Assembly: GCF_000214135.1 (NCBI RefSeq)
Contig: NZ_AFIE01000020.1
Location: forward strand, 1 to 53,213
Length of the DNA: 53,213 bases
DNA from: Acinetobacter sp. P8-3-8
Lineage (GTDB): Bacteria > Pseudomonadota > Gammaproteobacteria > Pseudomonadales > Moraxellaceae
Direction: 5' to 3'
A program made the position numbers and the translations under genes. Shown here piece after piece: positions 26,962-35,817 of this stretch. Position 1 is the stretch's first letter. The number at the start of each line of letters is the position of its first letter. The notes beneath the pieces were generated by a model. It saw nothing but the letters and a program-made list of their open reading frames with translations. It was not told the origin of the DNA and searched no databases.

Positions 26962-27003
26962 ATATTTTAATCCAAACCAAATTGGTTGGATTTAAAATAT
27001 TAA
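26962..27003. repeat. Imperfect 42-base inverted repeat upstream of cydP
   Basis: The arms ATATTTTAATCCAAACCAA and TTGGTTGGATTTAAAATATT pair with two one-base bulges around a short AT centre. It lies about 185 bases before the cydP ATG. It could be an operator or an RNA hairpin; no T run follows. Confidence 0.5.
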
Positions 27004-27187
27004 TTCCAAGCAATTTAGTCAATTTTATATTTTAAATAAAATTAGTTTATTTTTTAACAAATAAGCTTTATATCTATTTGTTTTTATTTAACTTAATAAT
27101 ATATTTTTATTTTAACTGTATTTGCTATTTATTTTATGTAGCGTTTTGTTTAATAATATAAAAGTAATTAAATTATAGGCTTTAACC

Positions 27188-27379
27188 ATGAGCTTAAAAT
27201 CAAATGATTTAAATCGTCGCCTAGTCAAAGAAATAACAATCATATTAATAATTAAGATTGTGCTTTTAATGACGATCAAACATATATGGTTTGATGCACC
27301 GACAATTCCTAAAAACTTTGACAATCAAGTTGCTGAGCGTATCGCTGGCAGTCCTTCCCAAACTAAGGAGACACGTTGA
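27188..27379 (+). CDS. cydP: CydP, small cytochrome bd oxidase-associated protein
   Basis: 63 residues, one membrane helix. The opening [27 protein letters not shown] is the pattern of CydP, the small putative cytochrome oxidase subunit found in front of cydA in Acinetobacter and Pseudomonas relatives. Its TGA overlaps the cydA ATG (TGATG), so translation is coupled. The short length and lone helix are normal for this family. Confidence 0.85.
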   Translation: MSLKSNDLNRRLVKEITIILIIKIVLLMTIKHIWFDAPTIPKNFDNQVAERIAGSPSQTKETR

Positions 27380-28971
27380 TGATTTCTGAAAGCGTGGTCG
27401 ATCTTTCGCGGTTCCAATTTGCAATGACCGCAATGTATCACTTTATTTTTGTACCACTGACACTCGGTTTAGCTTTTATTCTTGCCATTATGGAAACCAC
27501 TTATGTGATTTCAGGTAAAGAAATTTATAAAGATATGACCAAGTTCTGGGGGAAACTCTTCGGTATTAACTTTGCCTTAGGGGTCACCACTGGTCTAACC
27601 ATGGAATTCCAGTTTGGTACAAACTGGGCGTACTATTCACACTATGTCGGTGATATTTTCGGTGCGCCACTCGCTATTGAAGGATTAATGGCTTTTTTCC
27701 TTGAATCGACCTTTATCGGTTTATTCTTCTTTGGCTGGGATCGCCTTTCAAAAGTTCAACACTTAAGTGTGACGTGGTTAGTTGCGATTGGTTCAAACTT
27801 ATCTGCTTTATGGATCTTAGTTGCCAATGGTTGGATGCAAAATCCAGTGGGTTCAGAATTTAATTTTGAAACCATGCGTATGGAGCTTGTCGATTTCGGT
27901 GCTTTGATCTTCAACCCTGTTGCTCAAGTAAAATTTGTACACACAGTTTCTGCGGGTTATGTCACTGGTGCAATCTTTGTTTTGGCAATCTCTAGTTATT
28001 ATTTATTGAAAAAACGTGATTTGCCATTTGCACGTCGCTCTTTCGCAATTGCTGCAATCTTCGGTTTAGCGTCTACATTATCCGTTATTTTACTGGGTGA
28101 TGAATCAGGTTATGAGCTTGGTGATGTTCAAAAAACGAAACTAGCAGCGATTGAATCTGAATGGGAAACACACCCTGCACCTGCATCATTCACGCTGTTT
28201 GGTATTCCAAACCAAGAAGAACAACGTACTGACTATGCAATTAAAATTCCGTATGCAATGGGGATTATTGCAACACGTTCGATTGATAAAGAAGTCACTG
28301 GCTTAAAAGATTTGATGGTTCAGCATGAAGCACGTATCCGTAATGGTATGGTGGCTTATAGCGAACTTGAAAAGCTTCGTGCAGGTGATCGTTCTCCTGA
28401 ACTGATGGCATCATTTAAAGAAAATCAAAAAGACTTAGGCTATGGCTTACTACTTAAAAAATATACGCCAAATGTTACAGATGCGTCTGAAGCACAGATT
28501 AAATCTGCAACCAAAGATACGATTCCTCATGTAGCAAGCTTATTCTGGTCATTCCGTGCAATGGTTGCTTCTGGTTTTCTGATGTTATTGCTGTTTATCT
28601 TAGCCACATTTGCCGTAGCTAAACGCAATGCTGAAAACAAACCATGGTTACTCAAATTTGCTTTGTTTGGATTACCTTTACCGTGGATTGCTGCCCAAAC
28701 AGGTTGGTATGTTGCTGAAGGTGGTCGTCAGCCTTGGACAATTGGTGAAGTGCTTCCTACTCATCTCTCTGCATCGAGTTTAAGTACAGGTGATGTTTGG
28801 GGTTCAATCATTGCATTGGCTGCATTTTATACAGTATTGCTGATTATTGAGATGTATTTAATGATCAAATTCTCTCGTTTAGGGCCAAGTTCTTTACATA
28901 CAGGTAAATACCATTTCGAAAAACTTGAAGCGAACACAAATGCAAATCACGCTGAGGGGACTCAATCATGA
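27379..28971 (+). CDS. cydA: Cytochrome bd ubiquinol oxidase subunit I
   Basis: Quinol-binding subunit of the bd-type terminal oxidase. From ATG 27379 (530 residues), preceded by AAGGAG; TTG 27376 would add one residue. The haem ligand His is in MYHFIFVPL near the N-terminus and another is in [10 protein letters not shown]. The GRQPW motif and a Q-loop of the long type are present (the region of about 250-390 residues is E. coli-like in length). Nine membrane helices. It overlaps cydP at the start and cydB at the stop. Oxygen-limited induction is expected from the family but no regulator site was confirmed. Confidence 0.97.
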   Translation: MISESVVDLSRFQFAMTAMYHFIFVPLTLGLAFILAIMETTYVISGKEIYKDMTKFWGKLFGINFALGVTTGLTMEFQFGTNWAYYSHYVGDIFGAPLAIEGLMAFFLESTFIGLFFFGWDRLSKVQHLSVTWLVAIGSNLSALWILVANGWMQNPVGSEFNFETMRMELVDFGALIFNPVAQVKFVHTVSAGYVTGAIFVLAISSYYLLKKRDLPFARRSFAIAAIFGLASTLSVILLGDESGYELGDVQKTKLAAIESEWETHPAPASFTLFGIPNQEEQRTDYAIKIPYAMGIIATRSIDKEVTGLKDLMVQHEARIRNGMVAYSELEKLRAGDRSPELMASFKENQKDLGYGLLLKKYTPNVTDASEAQIKSATKDTIPHVASLFWSFRAMVASGFLMLLLFILATFAVAKRNAENKPWLLKFALFGLPLPWIAAQTGWYVAEGGRQPWTIGEVLPTHLSASSLSTGDVWGSIIALAAFYTVLLIIEMYLMIKFSRLGPSSLHTGKYHFEKLEANTNANHAEGTQS

Positions 28972-30113
28972 TCGAATATGAACTTCTCAAAATCATCTGG
29001 TGGGTATTGGTTGGGGTCTTATTGATTGGTTTCGCCCTCACCGATGGTTTCGACATGGGGTCTATGGCGCTCATGCCATTTGTAGGTAAAACTGACGATG
29101 AACGTCGTGCAGCCATCAATACCATTGCGCCACACTGGGAAGGCAACCAAGTTTGGTTTGTGACTGCTGGTGGTGCGCTATTTGCTGCATGGCCAATGGT
29201 TTATGCGACTGCCTTCTCTGGTATGTATTGGGCGCTACTCTTAGTCCTCTTTGCGCTTTTCCTTAGACCTGTGGGCTTTGATTATCGTTCTAAACTAGCC
29301 AATACCCAATGGCGTACATCATGGGACTGGGGTTTATGCATCGGTGGTGCTGTACCTGCATTAGTTTTCGGCGTTGCATTTGGGAATATGTTCTTAGGCG
29401 TACCATTTACTTTAGATGAAACTGTACGTTCAACCTATACAGGTAGCTTCTTTGCCCTCCTCAATCCATTTGCATTGGTTTGTGGTCTAGTGAGCTTGTC
29501 TATGCTTTGTGCACACGGCGGTGCATGGTTAATGTTGCGTACTGATGGTGCACTACGTCAACGCTCTGCTAAGGCAACACAGTTGATGGGCATTGTATTC
29601 TTAGTCTGTTTCTTAGGTGCTGGCGCATGGTTATATTTTGGTGGTATTCAAGGCTATACCCTTGTAACCCCTTTTAATACCAATGGCGTTGCCAATCCTT
29701 TAGCAAAACAAGTCCTCACCGATATGAACCCAGGTTGGATGAATAACTATTCAACGTATCCAATCACCATGCTTGCTCCAATCGCTGCAATTTTAGGCGC
29801 AATCATGATTATCTTGGGTGCAGGAAAGAATAAAGCTGGAATTAGCTTCGCAGGCTCAACTTTAGCTGTAACAGGCTCAATCTTAACTGCTGGCTTTGCA
29901 CTATTCCCATTCTTAATGCCTTCTAGCATTAACCCAACAGTGAGTTTGACCATGTGGGATGCTGTTTCAAGTAAAACTACACTCACTGTAATGACTGTTG
30001 TCGCATCCATTTTTGTTCCACTTATTTTGGCTTATACCACTTGGTGTTATTACAAAATGTGGGGCGTGATTACCAACAAACACATACAAGATAATTCACA
30101 CAGCCTGTACTAA
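28968..30113 (+). CDS. cydB: Cytochrome bd ubiquinol oxidase subunit II
   Basis: 381 residues, eight membrane helices. It opens [28 protein letters not shown], the standard CydB start, with LTDGFDMG strictly conserved. [13 protein letters not shown] and GFDYRSK follow. ATG 28968 overlaps the cydA stop by four bases (ATGA) and has GAGGGG upstream. It stabilises the haem-carrying CydA. The next ORFs are the small cydX and ybgE-type genes. Confidence 0.97.
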   Translation: MIEYELLKIIWWVLVGVLLIGFALTDGFDMGSMALMPFVGKTDDERRAAINTIAPHWEGNQVWFVTAGGALFAAWPMVYATAFSGMYWALLLVLFALFLRPVGFDYRSKLANTQWRTSWDWGLCIGGAVPALVFGVAFGNMFLGVPFTLDETVRSTYTGSFFALLNPFALVCGLVSLSMLCAHGGAWLMLRTDGALRQRSAKATQLMGIVFLVCFLGAGAWLYFGGIQGYTLVTPFNTNGVANPLAKQVLTDMNPGWMNNYSTYPITMLAPIAAILGAIMIILGAGKNKAGISFAGSTLAVTGSILTAGFALFPFLMPSSINPTVSLTMWDAVSSKTTLTVMTVVASIFVPLILAYTTWCYYKMWGVITNKHIQDNSHSLY

Positions 30114-30151
30114 GGCTGTGTACCTAAATAACATCATTTGGAGAATATGCG

Positions 30152-30253
30152 ATGTGGTACTTTGCTTGGATTCTTGGGGTTCTGATGGCGTGCTTTGCAG
30201 GTGTTTTAAGCGCACTTTACATCGAACATCATCAAGATTTGGATGAGGAATAA
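30152..30253 (+). CDS. cydX: CydX, cytochrome bd small subunit
   Basis: 33 residues, beginning MWYFAWILGVLMACFAG and ending in an acidic tail with DLDEE. The single helix with Trp2, Tyr3 and Trp6 matches the CydX/YbgT family, which stabilises the CydAB haems. GGAG lies about nine bases upstream. It is 38 bases behind cydB and four before the next ATG. It was found by reading the short gap. Confidence 0.93.
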   Translation: MWYFAWILGVLMACFAGVLSALYIEHHQDLDEE

Positions 30254-30256
30254 ACC

Positions 30257-30553
30257 ATGACAGAAATTGCAATGACAACAGAAGAAAACAAGCCGAACAA
30301 AATTGCGATGGCCATTTCATTTTTGATGGCATTGCCGCTTGCAAGTGTTTTATTAATTCACCCTGCCATGATGCTCGATGCCAATGGTCACTATAATCAT
30401 AGTGCCTTGATGATGGTGATGATTGGTATTTCTGGTGGATTCATTCACGGTGTAGGATTTCTGCCACAATTTTGGGTGTGGAAATGGTTATTTAGCCCTT
30501 ATATTGCATGGCCACTCATGCTGTGGGGTTATTACACTTGGTTCATGACCTAA
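30257..30553 (+). CDS. Cyd operon membrane protein of the YbgE/CydE type
   Basis: 98 residues, three membrane helices. The sequence NKIAMAISFLMALPLASVLLIHPAMM and the GISGGFIHGVGFLPQFWVWKWLFSPYIAWPLML segment, with HGVGF and a conserved Trp-rich end, match the YbgE-family proteins that close cyd operons. GAGGAA upstream overlaps the cydX end. Its role in bd oxidase assembly is not established. The strong terminator at 30566-30592 ends the operon. Confidence 0.85.
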   Translation: MTEIAMTTEENKPNKIAMAISFLMALPLASVLLIHPAMMLDANGHYNHSALMMVMIGISGGFIHGVGFLPQFWVWKWLFSPYIAWPLMLWGYYTWFMT

Positions 30554-30565
30554 TCTGAATAAATG

Positions 30566-30592
30566 AAAACCCTGATAAATTCAGGGTTTTTT
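30566..30592 (+). terminator. Terminator of the cyd operon
   Basis: Ten-bp stem AAAACCCTGA/TCAGGGTTTT (30566-30575 with 30581-30590), a five-base loop and six T (30587-30592). It follows the ybgE-type stop by 12 bases. Confidence 0.9.
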
Positions 30593-30621
30593 ATTGCTAA
30601 TGAATGATAAATCTTGAATCA

Positions 30622-31173
30622 TCAATGTATTATTTTTCGCATCTCAACCAAATGTAAATCTACCATTGGTTTGCCGACGTCCGCATCTAAGGGATAATCA
30701 TCAATCACACCCGTCCGCACATAACCACGGCGTTCATAATACGCAATCAACTCAGTACGCACACTCAATACCCACATCACAAAAGCGTTCAAATGTTGAT
30801 GTTTTAATGAAATCTGTTGTCTTACATAATTTTCAGCAAAATCTAAAACTTGTTTGCCAATGCCTTGATTTTGAAAATGTGGCGCAATACAAAATGTGCC
30901 GATTTCTACATCATGCTCATTTAGCGTTAAGCCAATACAAGCAATGATTTGCTTGTCTTCATTGCACTTTTCATCTTGCAAAGCAATCCACAATTGGAAG
31001 TTATCTTGCGATAATGCATACTCAAGCTGTACAGTATTTACACGTTGCCCTGTGACGATTTCTGCCTCACTGGTCCAACTATTCCCTTGTTGTTGACGGT
31101 ATGCTGCATTAATCAAATCAACAAGTTTGGGAATATCGGTTTGTTGTGCGAGTCTAAATTTGAAAGGGTTCAT
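30622..31173 (-). CDS. GNAT-family N-acetyltransferase
   Basis: 183 residues. N-terminal FRLAQQTDIPKLVDLINAAYR opening; motif A IGTFCIAPHFQNQGIGKQVLDFAE contains the Q-x2-GIGK acetyl-CoA loop; YERRGYVRTGVIDDYP is the typical C-terminal strand-helix. No membrane segment. No strong ribosome-binding site before ATG 31173. It is convergent with the cyd operon, and its substrate cannot be inferred. Confidence 0.9.
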   Translation of the reverse strand: MNPFKFRLAQQTDIPKLVDLINAAYRQQQGNSWTSEAEIVTGQRVNTVQLEYALSQDNFQLWIALQDEKCNEDKQIIACIGLTLNEHDVEIGTFCIAPHFQNQGIGKQVLDFAENYVRQQISLKHQHLNAFVMWVLSVRTELIAYYERRGYVRTGVIDDYPLDADVGKPMVDLHLVEMRKIIH

Positions 31174-31264
31174 TGCGTTATTTTTCTATGTAGATTTAAT
31201 CATGAAGTACAACAAATATAACAGCTTTAAAAAGCCAAAATATAGGTCGTATCAACATTTTAAA

Positions 31265-31293
31265 TGTATAAAAAAGACCACTGAGTGGTCTTT
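31265..31293 (-). terminator. Terminator after the DUF2057-type gene
   Basis: Nine-bp stem AAAGACCAC/GTGGTCTTT (31273-31281 with 31285-31293) and loop TGA. On the minus strand it is followed by a run of T. It lies about 40 bases past the stop of the 31336-32013 gene. Confidence 0.8.
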
Positions 31294-31317
31294 AAAATTA
31301 ATGGTCTTTAAAATAAA
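31286..31317. repeat. Imperfect 16-base tandem duplication
   Basis: TGGTCTTTAAAATTAA (31286-31301) is repeated as TGGTCTTTAAAATAAA (31302-31317), one mismatch. The first copy forms the right arm of the adjacent terminator, so this is a partial terminator duplication. Confidence 0.7.
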
Positions 31318-31335
31318 TCTTTATATAAGATTGAA

Positions 31336-32013
31336 TTACTGTTCAGCCAACCATGTCATAAATTTTTGGCGTTCAGCCTTAGATGCTTTCTGCCACATTT
31401 GAATCAATTGTTGATCTGCTGAGTTCGTACTGGAAACAACGTTTGAGCTATTTGTTGATACAGAATTTACCATTGTCACTGGAGCTGTGGTATTTGCTGT
31501 TGCATAAACCGCTGCTGGTTGATTGCTTGGCGTTTTGTTACGTGATGTTAAGTCCACAGCCTTTCCAAAAATACCTGTGCTTAACCACGGTTTTTGTTCA
31601 TTATTCGCACCCGTTTGTTGCACCAATAATTGATTATTACGGTCGTAGATTGCAACTGTAGGTTGTTCAGCATACTTTTTCGCTTCATCAAAATCTTTTG
31701 GCGCATTGACCAAGCTTAATTTATAGTTTTGACCATCTTTCAAATTTGGTGCTTTTATCGTCACTACACCTGATTTTAAAATGTCATGCTCACCATTTAA
31801 ATGCTCAAAATATTGCTGATAGCGCACACTTAAATTGATCGTGCCTGCATCAACTTTATATTCATTGTTTTTAGAACGGAATAACCCTGCATTGACTTCT
31901 TGATCATTAACAGCAAGTAACACAATTTCTTCTGGTGCAGAAATCGTCACTGCCGCAAAAACTGATCCGCTTAACATTAAACCTAATACAGCCATTCCGT
32001 ATTTAAATGCCAT
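31336..32013 (-). CDS. DUF2057/YccT-like secreted protein
   Basis: 225 residues. Signal peptide MAFKYGMAVLGLMLSGSVFA, then a beta-rich domain with VTISAPEEIVLLAVNDQEVN and INLSVRYQQYFEHLNGEHDILKSGVVTI, the DUF2057 pattern also found in E. coli YccT (CsgI). The C-terminal part is a low-complexity Ala/Thr/Asn/Ser linker followed by a helical end (QLIQMWQKASKAERQKFMTWLAEQ). YccT affects curli assembly in E. coli, but curli genes are not in this window, so that role is not implied. It ends at the terminator 31265-31293. Confidence 0.85.
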   Translation of the reverse strand: MAFKYGMAVLGLMLSGSVFAAVTISAPEEIVLLAVNDQEVNAGLFRSKNNEYKVDAGTINLSVRYQQYFEHLNGEHDILKSGVVTIKAPNLKDGQNYKLSLVNAPKDFDEAKKYAEQPTVAIYDRNNQLLVQQTGANNEQKPWLSTGIFGKAVDLTSRNKTPSNQPAAVYATANTTAPVTMVNSVSTNSSNVVSSTNSADQQLIQMWQKASKAERQKFMTWLAEQ

Positions 32014-32154
32014 GTTGTTCTACTCTTTTGTCAAGAAACTGTAAAATTTAGAGCACTATGCAATGTCGTGATGACAGTTTTATGACAAATGCTTATAACA
32101 AATGAATATTGAATGGTTTCGAATTCCGATCTCATACAACATACAAAAACAAAA

Positions 32155-32180
32155 ACAAAAAAAGAGCACCGAAGTGCTCT
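32155..32180 (-). terminator. Terminator after the nitroreductase gene
   Basis: Seven-bp stem AGAGCAC/GTGCTCT (32163-32169 with 32174-32180); on the minus strand the loop is TTCG and a long T run follows. It lies 27 bases past the stop. Confidence 0.9.
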
Positions 32181-32206
32181 ATTTGGGGTTTAAACCAATC
32201 TTGAAA

Positions 32207-32800
32207 TTAGTTAAACGTTTTAAAACGTGTTGCATCATCAATAAATGTTTTTTCACCAGCAGGTGCTTCAATTGAGCCGAATACTAACTGTGCACGTAGT
32301 TTCCAATCTGCTGGAATATCAAATACTTCAGCAACTTCTTCATCTACGATAGGATTATAGTGCTGTAATGATGCACCGATACCTGCTTCTGACAATGCTG
32401 TCCAAGTTGCAAACTGTGCAATTGCTGTAGAATGCTCAGCCCAAACTGGGAAGTTATCTGCATACAAAGCAAACTGCTCTTGTAGGCCTTTGATCACAGC
32501 CATATCTTCATAAAACAATACTGAACCAGCGCCTGCGATAAAGCTGTTAATTTTTGCATTTGTACCTTCAAACGCCGCAGCAGGAACAATTTTACGTAAA
32601 GTTTCTAAAACAATTGTCCAAAATTTAACATGTGAATCACCAAATAGAATCACTGCACGAGAAGATTGTGAGTTAAATGATGATGGGCTGTGTTTTACTG
32701 CTTCTTTAATAATTTCTTCAATTTTCGCTTGATCTAAACTGATATCTTTACCAATTGCATAGATTGTACGACGTTGTTTGATATGATTTAAAAATGACAT
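32207..32800 (-). CDS. Nitroreductase-family FMN oxidoreductase (HBN1/MhqN-like)
   Basis: 197 residues. RRTIYAIGK near the N-terminus and HSPSSFNSQSSRAVILFG are the FMN-binding start of the nitroreductase fold. The LSEAGIGASLQHYNP and WKLRAQLVFGSIEAPAGEK segments match the short nitroreductases similar to fungal HBN1 and Bacillus MhqN. Such enzymes reduce quinones or nitro compounds. AGGAT precedes the ATG. Transcription is likely controlled by the palindrome at 32899-32916; the strong terminator lies at 32155-32180. Confidence 0.9.
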   Translation of the reverse strand: MSFLNHIKQRRTIYAIGKDISLDQAKIEEIIKEAVKHSPSSFNSQSSRAVILFGDSHVKFWTIVLETLRKIVPAAAFEGTNAKINSFIAGAGSVLFYEDMAVIKGLQEQFALYADNFPVWAEHSTAIAQFATWTALSEAGIGASLQHYNPIVDEEVAEVFDIPADWKLRAQLVFGSIEAPAGEKTFIDDATRFKTFN

Positions 32801-32898
32801 GATTGTAATCCTGCGTTGACCATTTGGTCGTGTTCTTTAAGATGTTCACAGTGTAGGAGATCTCTAAGCTTAACGTCAGCCTTAAATCAATAACAAAG

Positions 32899-32916
32899 TG
32901 TTCTATTTATAGAACA
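32899..32916 (-). promoter_or_regulatory. 18-bp palindrome, probable operator of the nitroreductase gene
   Basis: TGTTCTAT and ATAGAACA are perfect eight-base arms around TT. It is about 100 bases upstream of the nitroreductase ATG. A further GTGTTCTA half-site lies at 33008-33015. The T-N11-A form fits LysR-type binding, or an HxlR/TetR-like operator. Confidence 0.55.
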
Positions 32917-33032
32917 ATAATGAAAATAACAAATCCAAGTTGAAGCACTCTCAAATAATTTTCTTTTCAAATCATATAATTACTAAAAAATATATTGCTC
33001 TATCACAGTGTTCTAAAATTTTCAAAAACAAT

Positions 33033-33061
33033 AAAAAAACTTCGCATTAATCGAAGTTTTT
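33033..33061 (-). terminator. Rho-independent terminator after ftsY
   Basis: Ten-bp stem AAAAACTTCG/CGAAGTTTTT (33035-33044 with 33052-33061), a seven-base loop and a T run on the minus strand. It lies about 57 bases past the ftsY stop. Confidence 0.85.
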
Positions 33062-33117
33062 AAAAATAAATCACCTATTCAATGATCTATAACAAATAAG
33101 CTTTCAAACTCATTTAC

Positions 33118-34233
33118 TTATTTATCAGTTTCAAATAATGCAGCAACAAATGCTTTGGCAGAGAACGGACGTAGATCGTCAATTTTCTCTCCTACACCAA
33201 TAAAACGAATCGGTACATGACTACGGCTGGCAATATTAAATAACACGCCACCTTTCGCAGTACCATCCAGCTTAGTAATGGTGATCCCTGTTAAACCCAC
33301 AGCTTCATCAAAAGTTTCAACTTGGTTAATCGCATTTTGCCCTGTACCTGCATCAACAACCAACATGATTTCATGTGGTGCTGTTGCATCAATTTTTTGC
33401 ATAACACGCTTAACTTTGGTTAATTCTTGCATTAAATTACTTTTATTATGTAAACGTCCTGCTGTATCGGCAATCAGGACATCAACACCTTTGGCACGTG
33501 CGCTTTCAAAAGCATCAAAAATAACCGAAGCACTGTCTGCACCATGACCTTGCGCCACAACAGCAATATTGTTACGTTCACCCCAAATTTGAAGCTGTTC
33601 AGTCGCAGCAGCACGGAAAGTATCACCCGCAGCAAGCATGACTTTCTTACCTTCACCTTGTAAGCGTTTCGCCAATTTACCAATTGTTGTGGTTTTACCT
33701 ACACCATTGACACCTACCACTAAAATGACAAATGGATTTTTATTTGGATCAATATGTAAAGGCTTCACACGAGGTGCAAGCAATGCAACCAATTCTTCTT
33801 GCAAAGCTTTATACAATGAATGTGAATAGATCAAATCACCACGAGCTGTACGTTCAGTCAAGTTCGCAATAATCGTCTTGGTCGCATCAACACCAATATC
33901 GGCAACTAAAAGTTGTTCTTCAACTTCTTCTAGTAACTCATCATCAATTTCCTTACCACCAATGAGAATGTTAACCATACCGTCAGCAAAATTTTTACGA
34001 GATTTGGTCAAACCCTCTTTCATTCGACTAAAGAAACCGCCTTTGCTTGATTCCTCAGCAGTAGTGGTTTGGTCAATATCTGTAGTCTTTACAGGCTGTT
34101 GCGTTTCAGTTGGAGCAGCTTCTATTTTATTATTTTCAATAATAGGCACATCAACGGCTGGTAAACTAGGTAAAGTGACATCGTCATCCCCGATATCCGC
34201 ATCAATCAAGAATTTATTTTGCTGTTCTTGCAT
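33118..34233 (-). CDS. ftsY: Signal recognition particle receptor FtsY
   Basis: GTPase that docks SRP-ribosome complexes at the inner membrane. The N-terminal acidic A domain (1-65) is short. The NG domain has G1 GVNGVGKTTTIGKLAKRL (about 173-190), DTFRAAATEQL, DTAGR in the Walker B strand and TKLDGTAKGG near residue 320. 371 residues is typical. AAGGA lies before the ATG at 34233. It is divergent from the M16 pair, an arrangement also known in Pseudomonas. Confidence 0.98.
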   Translation of the reverse strand: MQEQQNKFLIDADIGDDDVTLPSLPAVDVPIIENNKIEAAPTETQQPVKTTDIDQTTTAEESSKGGFFSRMKEGLTKSRKNFADGMVNILIGGKEIDDELLEEVEEQLLVADIGVDATKTIIANLTERTARGDLIYSHSLYKALQEELVALLAPRVKPLHIDPNKNPFVILVVGVNGVGKTTTIGKLAKRLQGEGKKVMLAAGDTFRAAATEQLQIWGERNNIAVVAQGHGADSASVIFDAFESARAKGVDVLIADTAGRLHNKSNLMQELTKVKRVMQKIDATAPHEIMLVVDAGTGQNAINQVETFDEAVGLTGITITKLDGTAKGGVLFNIASRSHVPIRFIGVGEKIDDLRPFSAKAFVAALFETDK

Positions 34234-34409
34234 GCCGATTCCTTGAAAAGCATAGCGTTAAAAAAGAAAGAGTTTAGCATAAATTACACTGATTTTAGCG
34301 TTTCACTGGCTTTAAAGTACTCGAACCAAAAAGCAACATGAAACACTTGCTTTAAATGGTTAATTTTTTAAGAATAGTTCTAAATTTAAAAAGAAAAATT
34401 GGGTAGTTT

Positions 34410-35807
34410 GTGCGTATTTTCAAAGCTAAATTCATCCGTCCTCTTCAGCAATATAAAATCATTATCACTTCACTTTTATTTGCCAGTCTCAGTGCTTGGA
34501 CGCCATATATTCATGCTCAAACACAAAGTAAATTGGCAAGAACCACATTTGAAACGACATTGAAAAATGGTTTAAAAGTCATTATCCGTGAAGATCACCG
34601 TGCGCCGATTGTCATGACACAAATCTGGTATGGCGTCGGTAGCAGTGACGAATCTGGCAATGTACTCGGTATTTCCCATGTGCTTGAACACATGATGTTT
34701 AAAGGCACTCAAAAAGTTCCAGATGATGAATTTAATCGCCTGAGTCGGCTTTATGGCGGATCTACTAATGCGACAACCTATAATAATTACACCAATTATT
34801 ATCAACTTTATCCCAAAAAATATTTCCCTTTAGCATTGGAATTAGAAGCAGATCGCATGAAAAATCTTGTATTGAAACAACAAGATTTTGAACCTGAAAT
34901 AAAAGTGGTTATGGAAGAACGGCGACAAAGAACGGATGATAATCCTCGAAATTTAGCATATGAGCGTTTTAAATGGATGGCTTATCCAACCAGTCATCAT
35001 CGCCAACCCGTGATTGGTTTTATGAAAAATCTAAAGAATATTCAAATAGATGACTTAAAACAATGGTACCAAACATGGTACACCCCCAATAATGCAACCT
35101 TGGTGATTGTTGGTGATGTCAATGCAGAACAAGCATTAAAACAAGTTGAAAAATATTTCACATTGATTCCACAAAAACAACTTCCTGATCGCAATGATGT
35201 ACTTGAATTTGATCGGATTGGTTATCGCCACATGGAAATTCAGCTTCCTGTCCAAGTGCCTAATTTATTTATGGCGTGGAATGTTCAATCCATTGCAACA
35301 GCGAAAAACCCACAAGACGCTTATGCATTGACCATTATTCAATCTTTATTGGATGGTAGTATTTCTGCACGACTACAAGATCGTTTAGTTCGTGATAAAA
35401 AGCTTTTAACTGCGATAAGTGTGAGTTATGACCCTTACAATCGTGGCGATAGCTTATTTATGATTTCAGCCCTTCCTAGCGACGGCGTGTCTTTAGATGA
35501 AGCACAAAAAGCAATTGAAAAAGAAATGAATTTATTCAAAACAGAATTGGTCAATCAAGCTGAATTAGACCGTGTTAAAAACAACTTCATTTCAAATCTC
35601 ATTTACAGTCAAGATGATATCGGTGGACAAGCCAATATGATTGGTAAACTTGAGGTTAATGGTCTTAGTTTTCGTTTGATTGATGAATTACCTAAACATT
35701 ATGACACGGTAACACCACAAGACTTACAACGTATTGCCAATATTTACTTTGTCAGAGAAAACCTCAGTAGTTTGTATTTGATGCCTGAAAATTCAAAAGA
35801 ACAATAG
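34410..35807 (+). CDS. M16 zinc peptidase, catalytic subunit of a secreted pair
   Basis: 465 residues from GTG 34410. An N-terminal hydrophobic stretch (ITSLLFASLSAWTPYIHAQ) acts as a signal peptide, so periplasmic. The inverted zinc motif HVLEHMMFKGT (His, Glu, His), with ALELEADRMKNL downstream supplying the last ligand, is intact. QPVIGFMKNLKN and the C-terminal M16 domain follow. It is two bases upstream of the non-catalytic partner. The pair resembles the heterodimeric M16 peptidases of Sphingomonas and the PA0372/PA0371 pair next to ftsY in Pseudomonas (recollection). Confidence 0.93.
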   Translation: MRIFKAKFIRPLQQYKIIITSLLFASLSAWTPYIHAQTQSKLARTTFETTLKNGLKVIIREDHRAPIVMTQIWYGVGSSDESGNVLGISHVLEHMMFKGTQKVPDDEFNRLSRLYGGSTNATTYNNYTNYYQLYPKKYFPLALELEADRMKNLVLKQQDFEPEIKVVMEERRQRTDDNPRNLAYERFKWMAYPTSHHRQPVIGFMKNLKNIQIDDLKQWYQTWYTPNNATLVIVGDVNAEQALKQVEKYFTLIPQKQLPDRNDVLEFDRIGYRHMEIQLPVQVPNLFMAWNVQSIATAKNPQDAYALTIIQSLLDGSISARLQDRLVRDKKLLTAISVSYDPYNRGDSLFMISALPSDGVSLDEAQKAIEKEMNLFKTELVNQAELDRVKNNFISNLIYSQDDIGGQANMIGKLEVNGLSFRLIDELPKHYDTVTPQDLQRIANIYFVRENLSSLYLMPENSKEQ

Positions 35808-35817
35808 GATGATGACA

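Larger units (their letters stand above)
26587..27187. other. Long AT-rich intergenic region before the cyd operon
   Basis: About 600 bases, very AT-rich, with no credible gene. It holds the HxlR upstream repeat (26635-26657), an imperfect 42-base inverted repeat (26962-27003), and presumably the promoter of cydP-cydE. No tRNA or known riboswitch was recognised. Confidence 0.7.
32801..33117. other. Intergenic region between ftsY and the nitroreductase gene
   Basis: It carries the nitroreductase promoter with the palindrome at 32899-32916, the similar half-site GTGTTCTA at 33008-33015, and the ftsY terminator at 33033-33061. No gene was found. Confidence 0.7.

Noticed and set aside
32148-32162. 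A-rich repeats that look like CRISPR spacers or low-complexity repeat
   Set aside because: Simple AAAAC tract upstream of a terminator; no repeat-spacer periodicity.
33878-34246. 122-codon open frame on the plus strand inside ftsY
   Set aside because: It is antisense to ftsY, low-complexity in Ser/Pro, has no ribosome-binding site and no family pattern.
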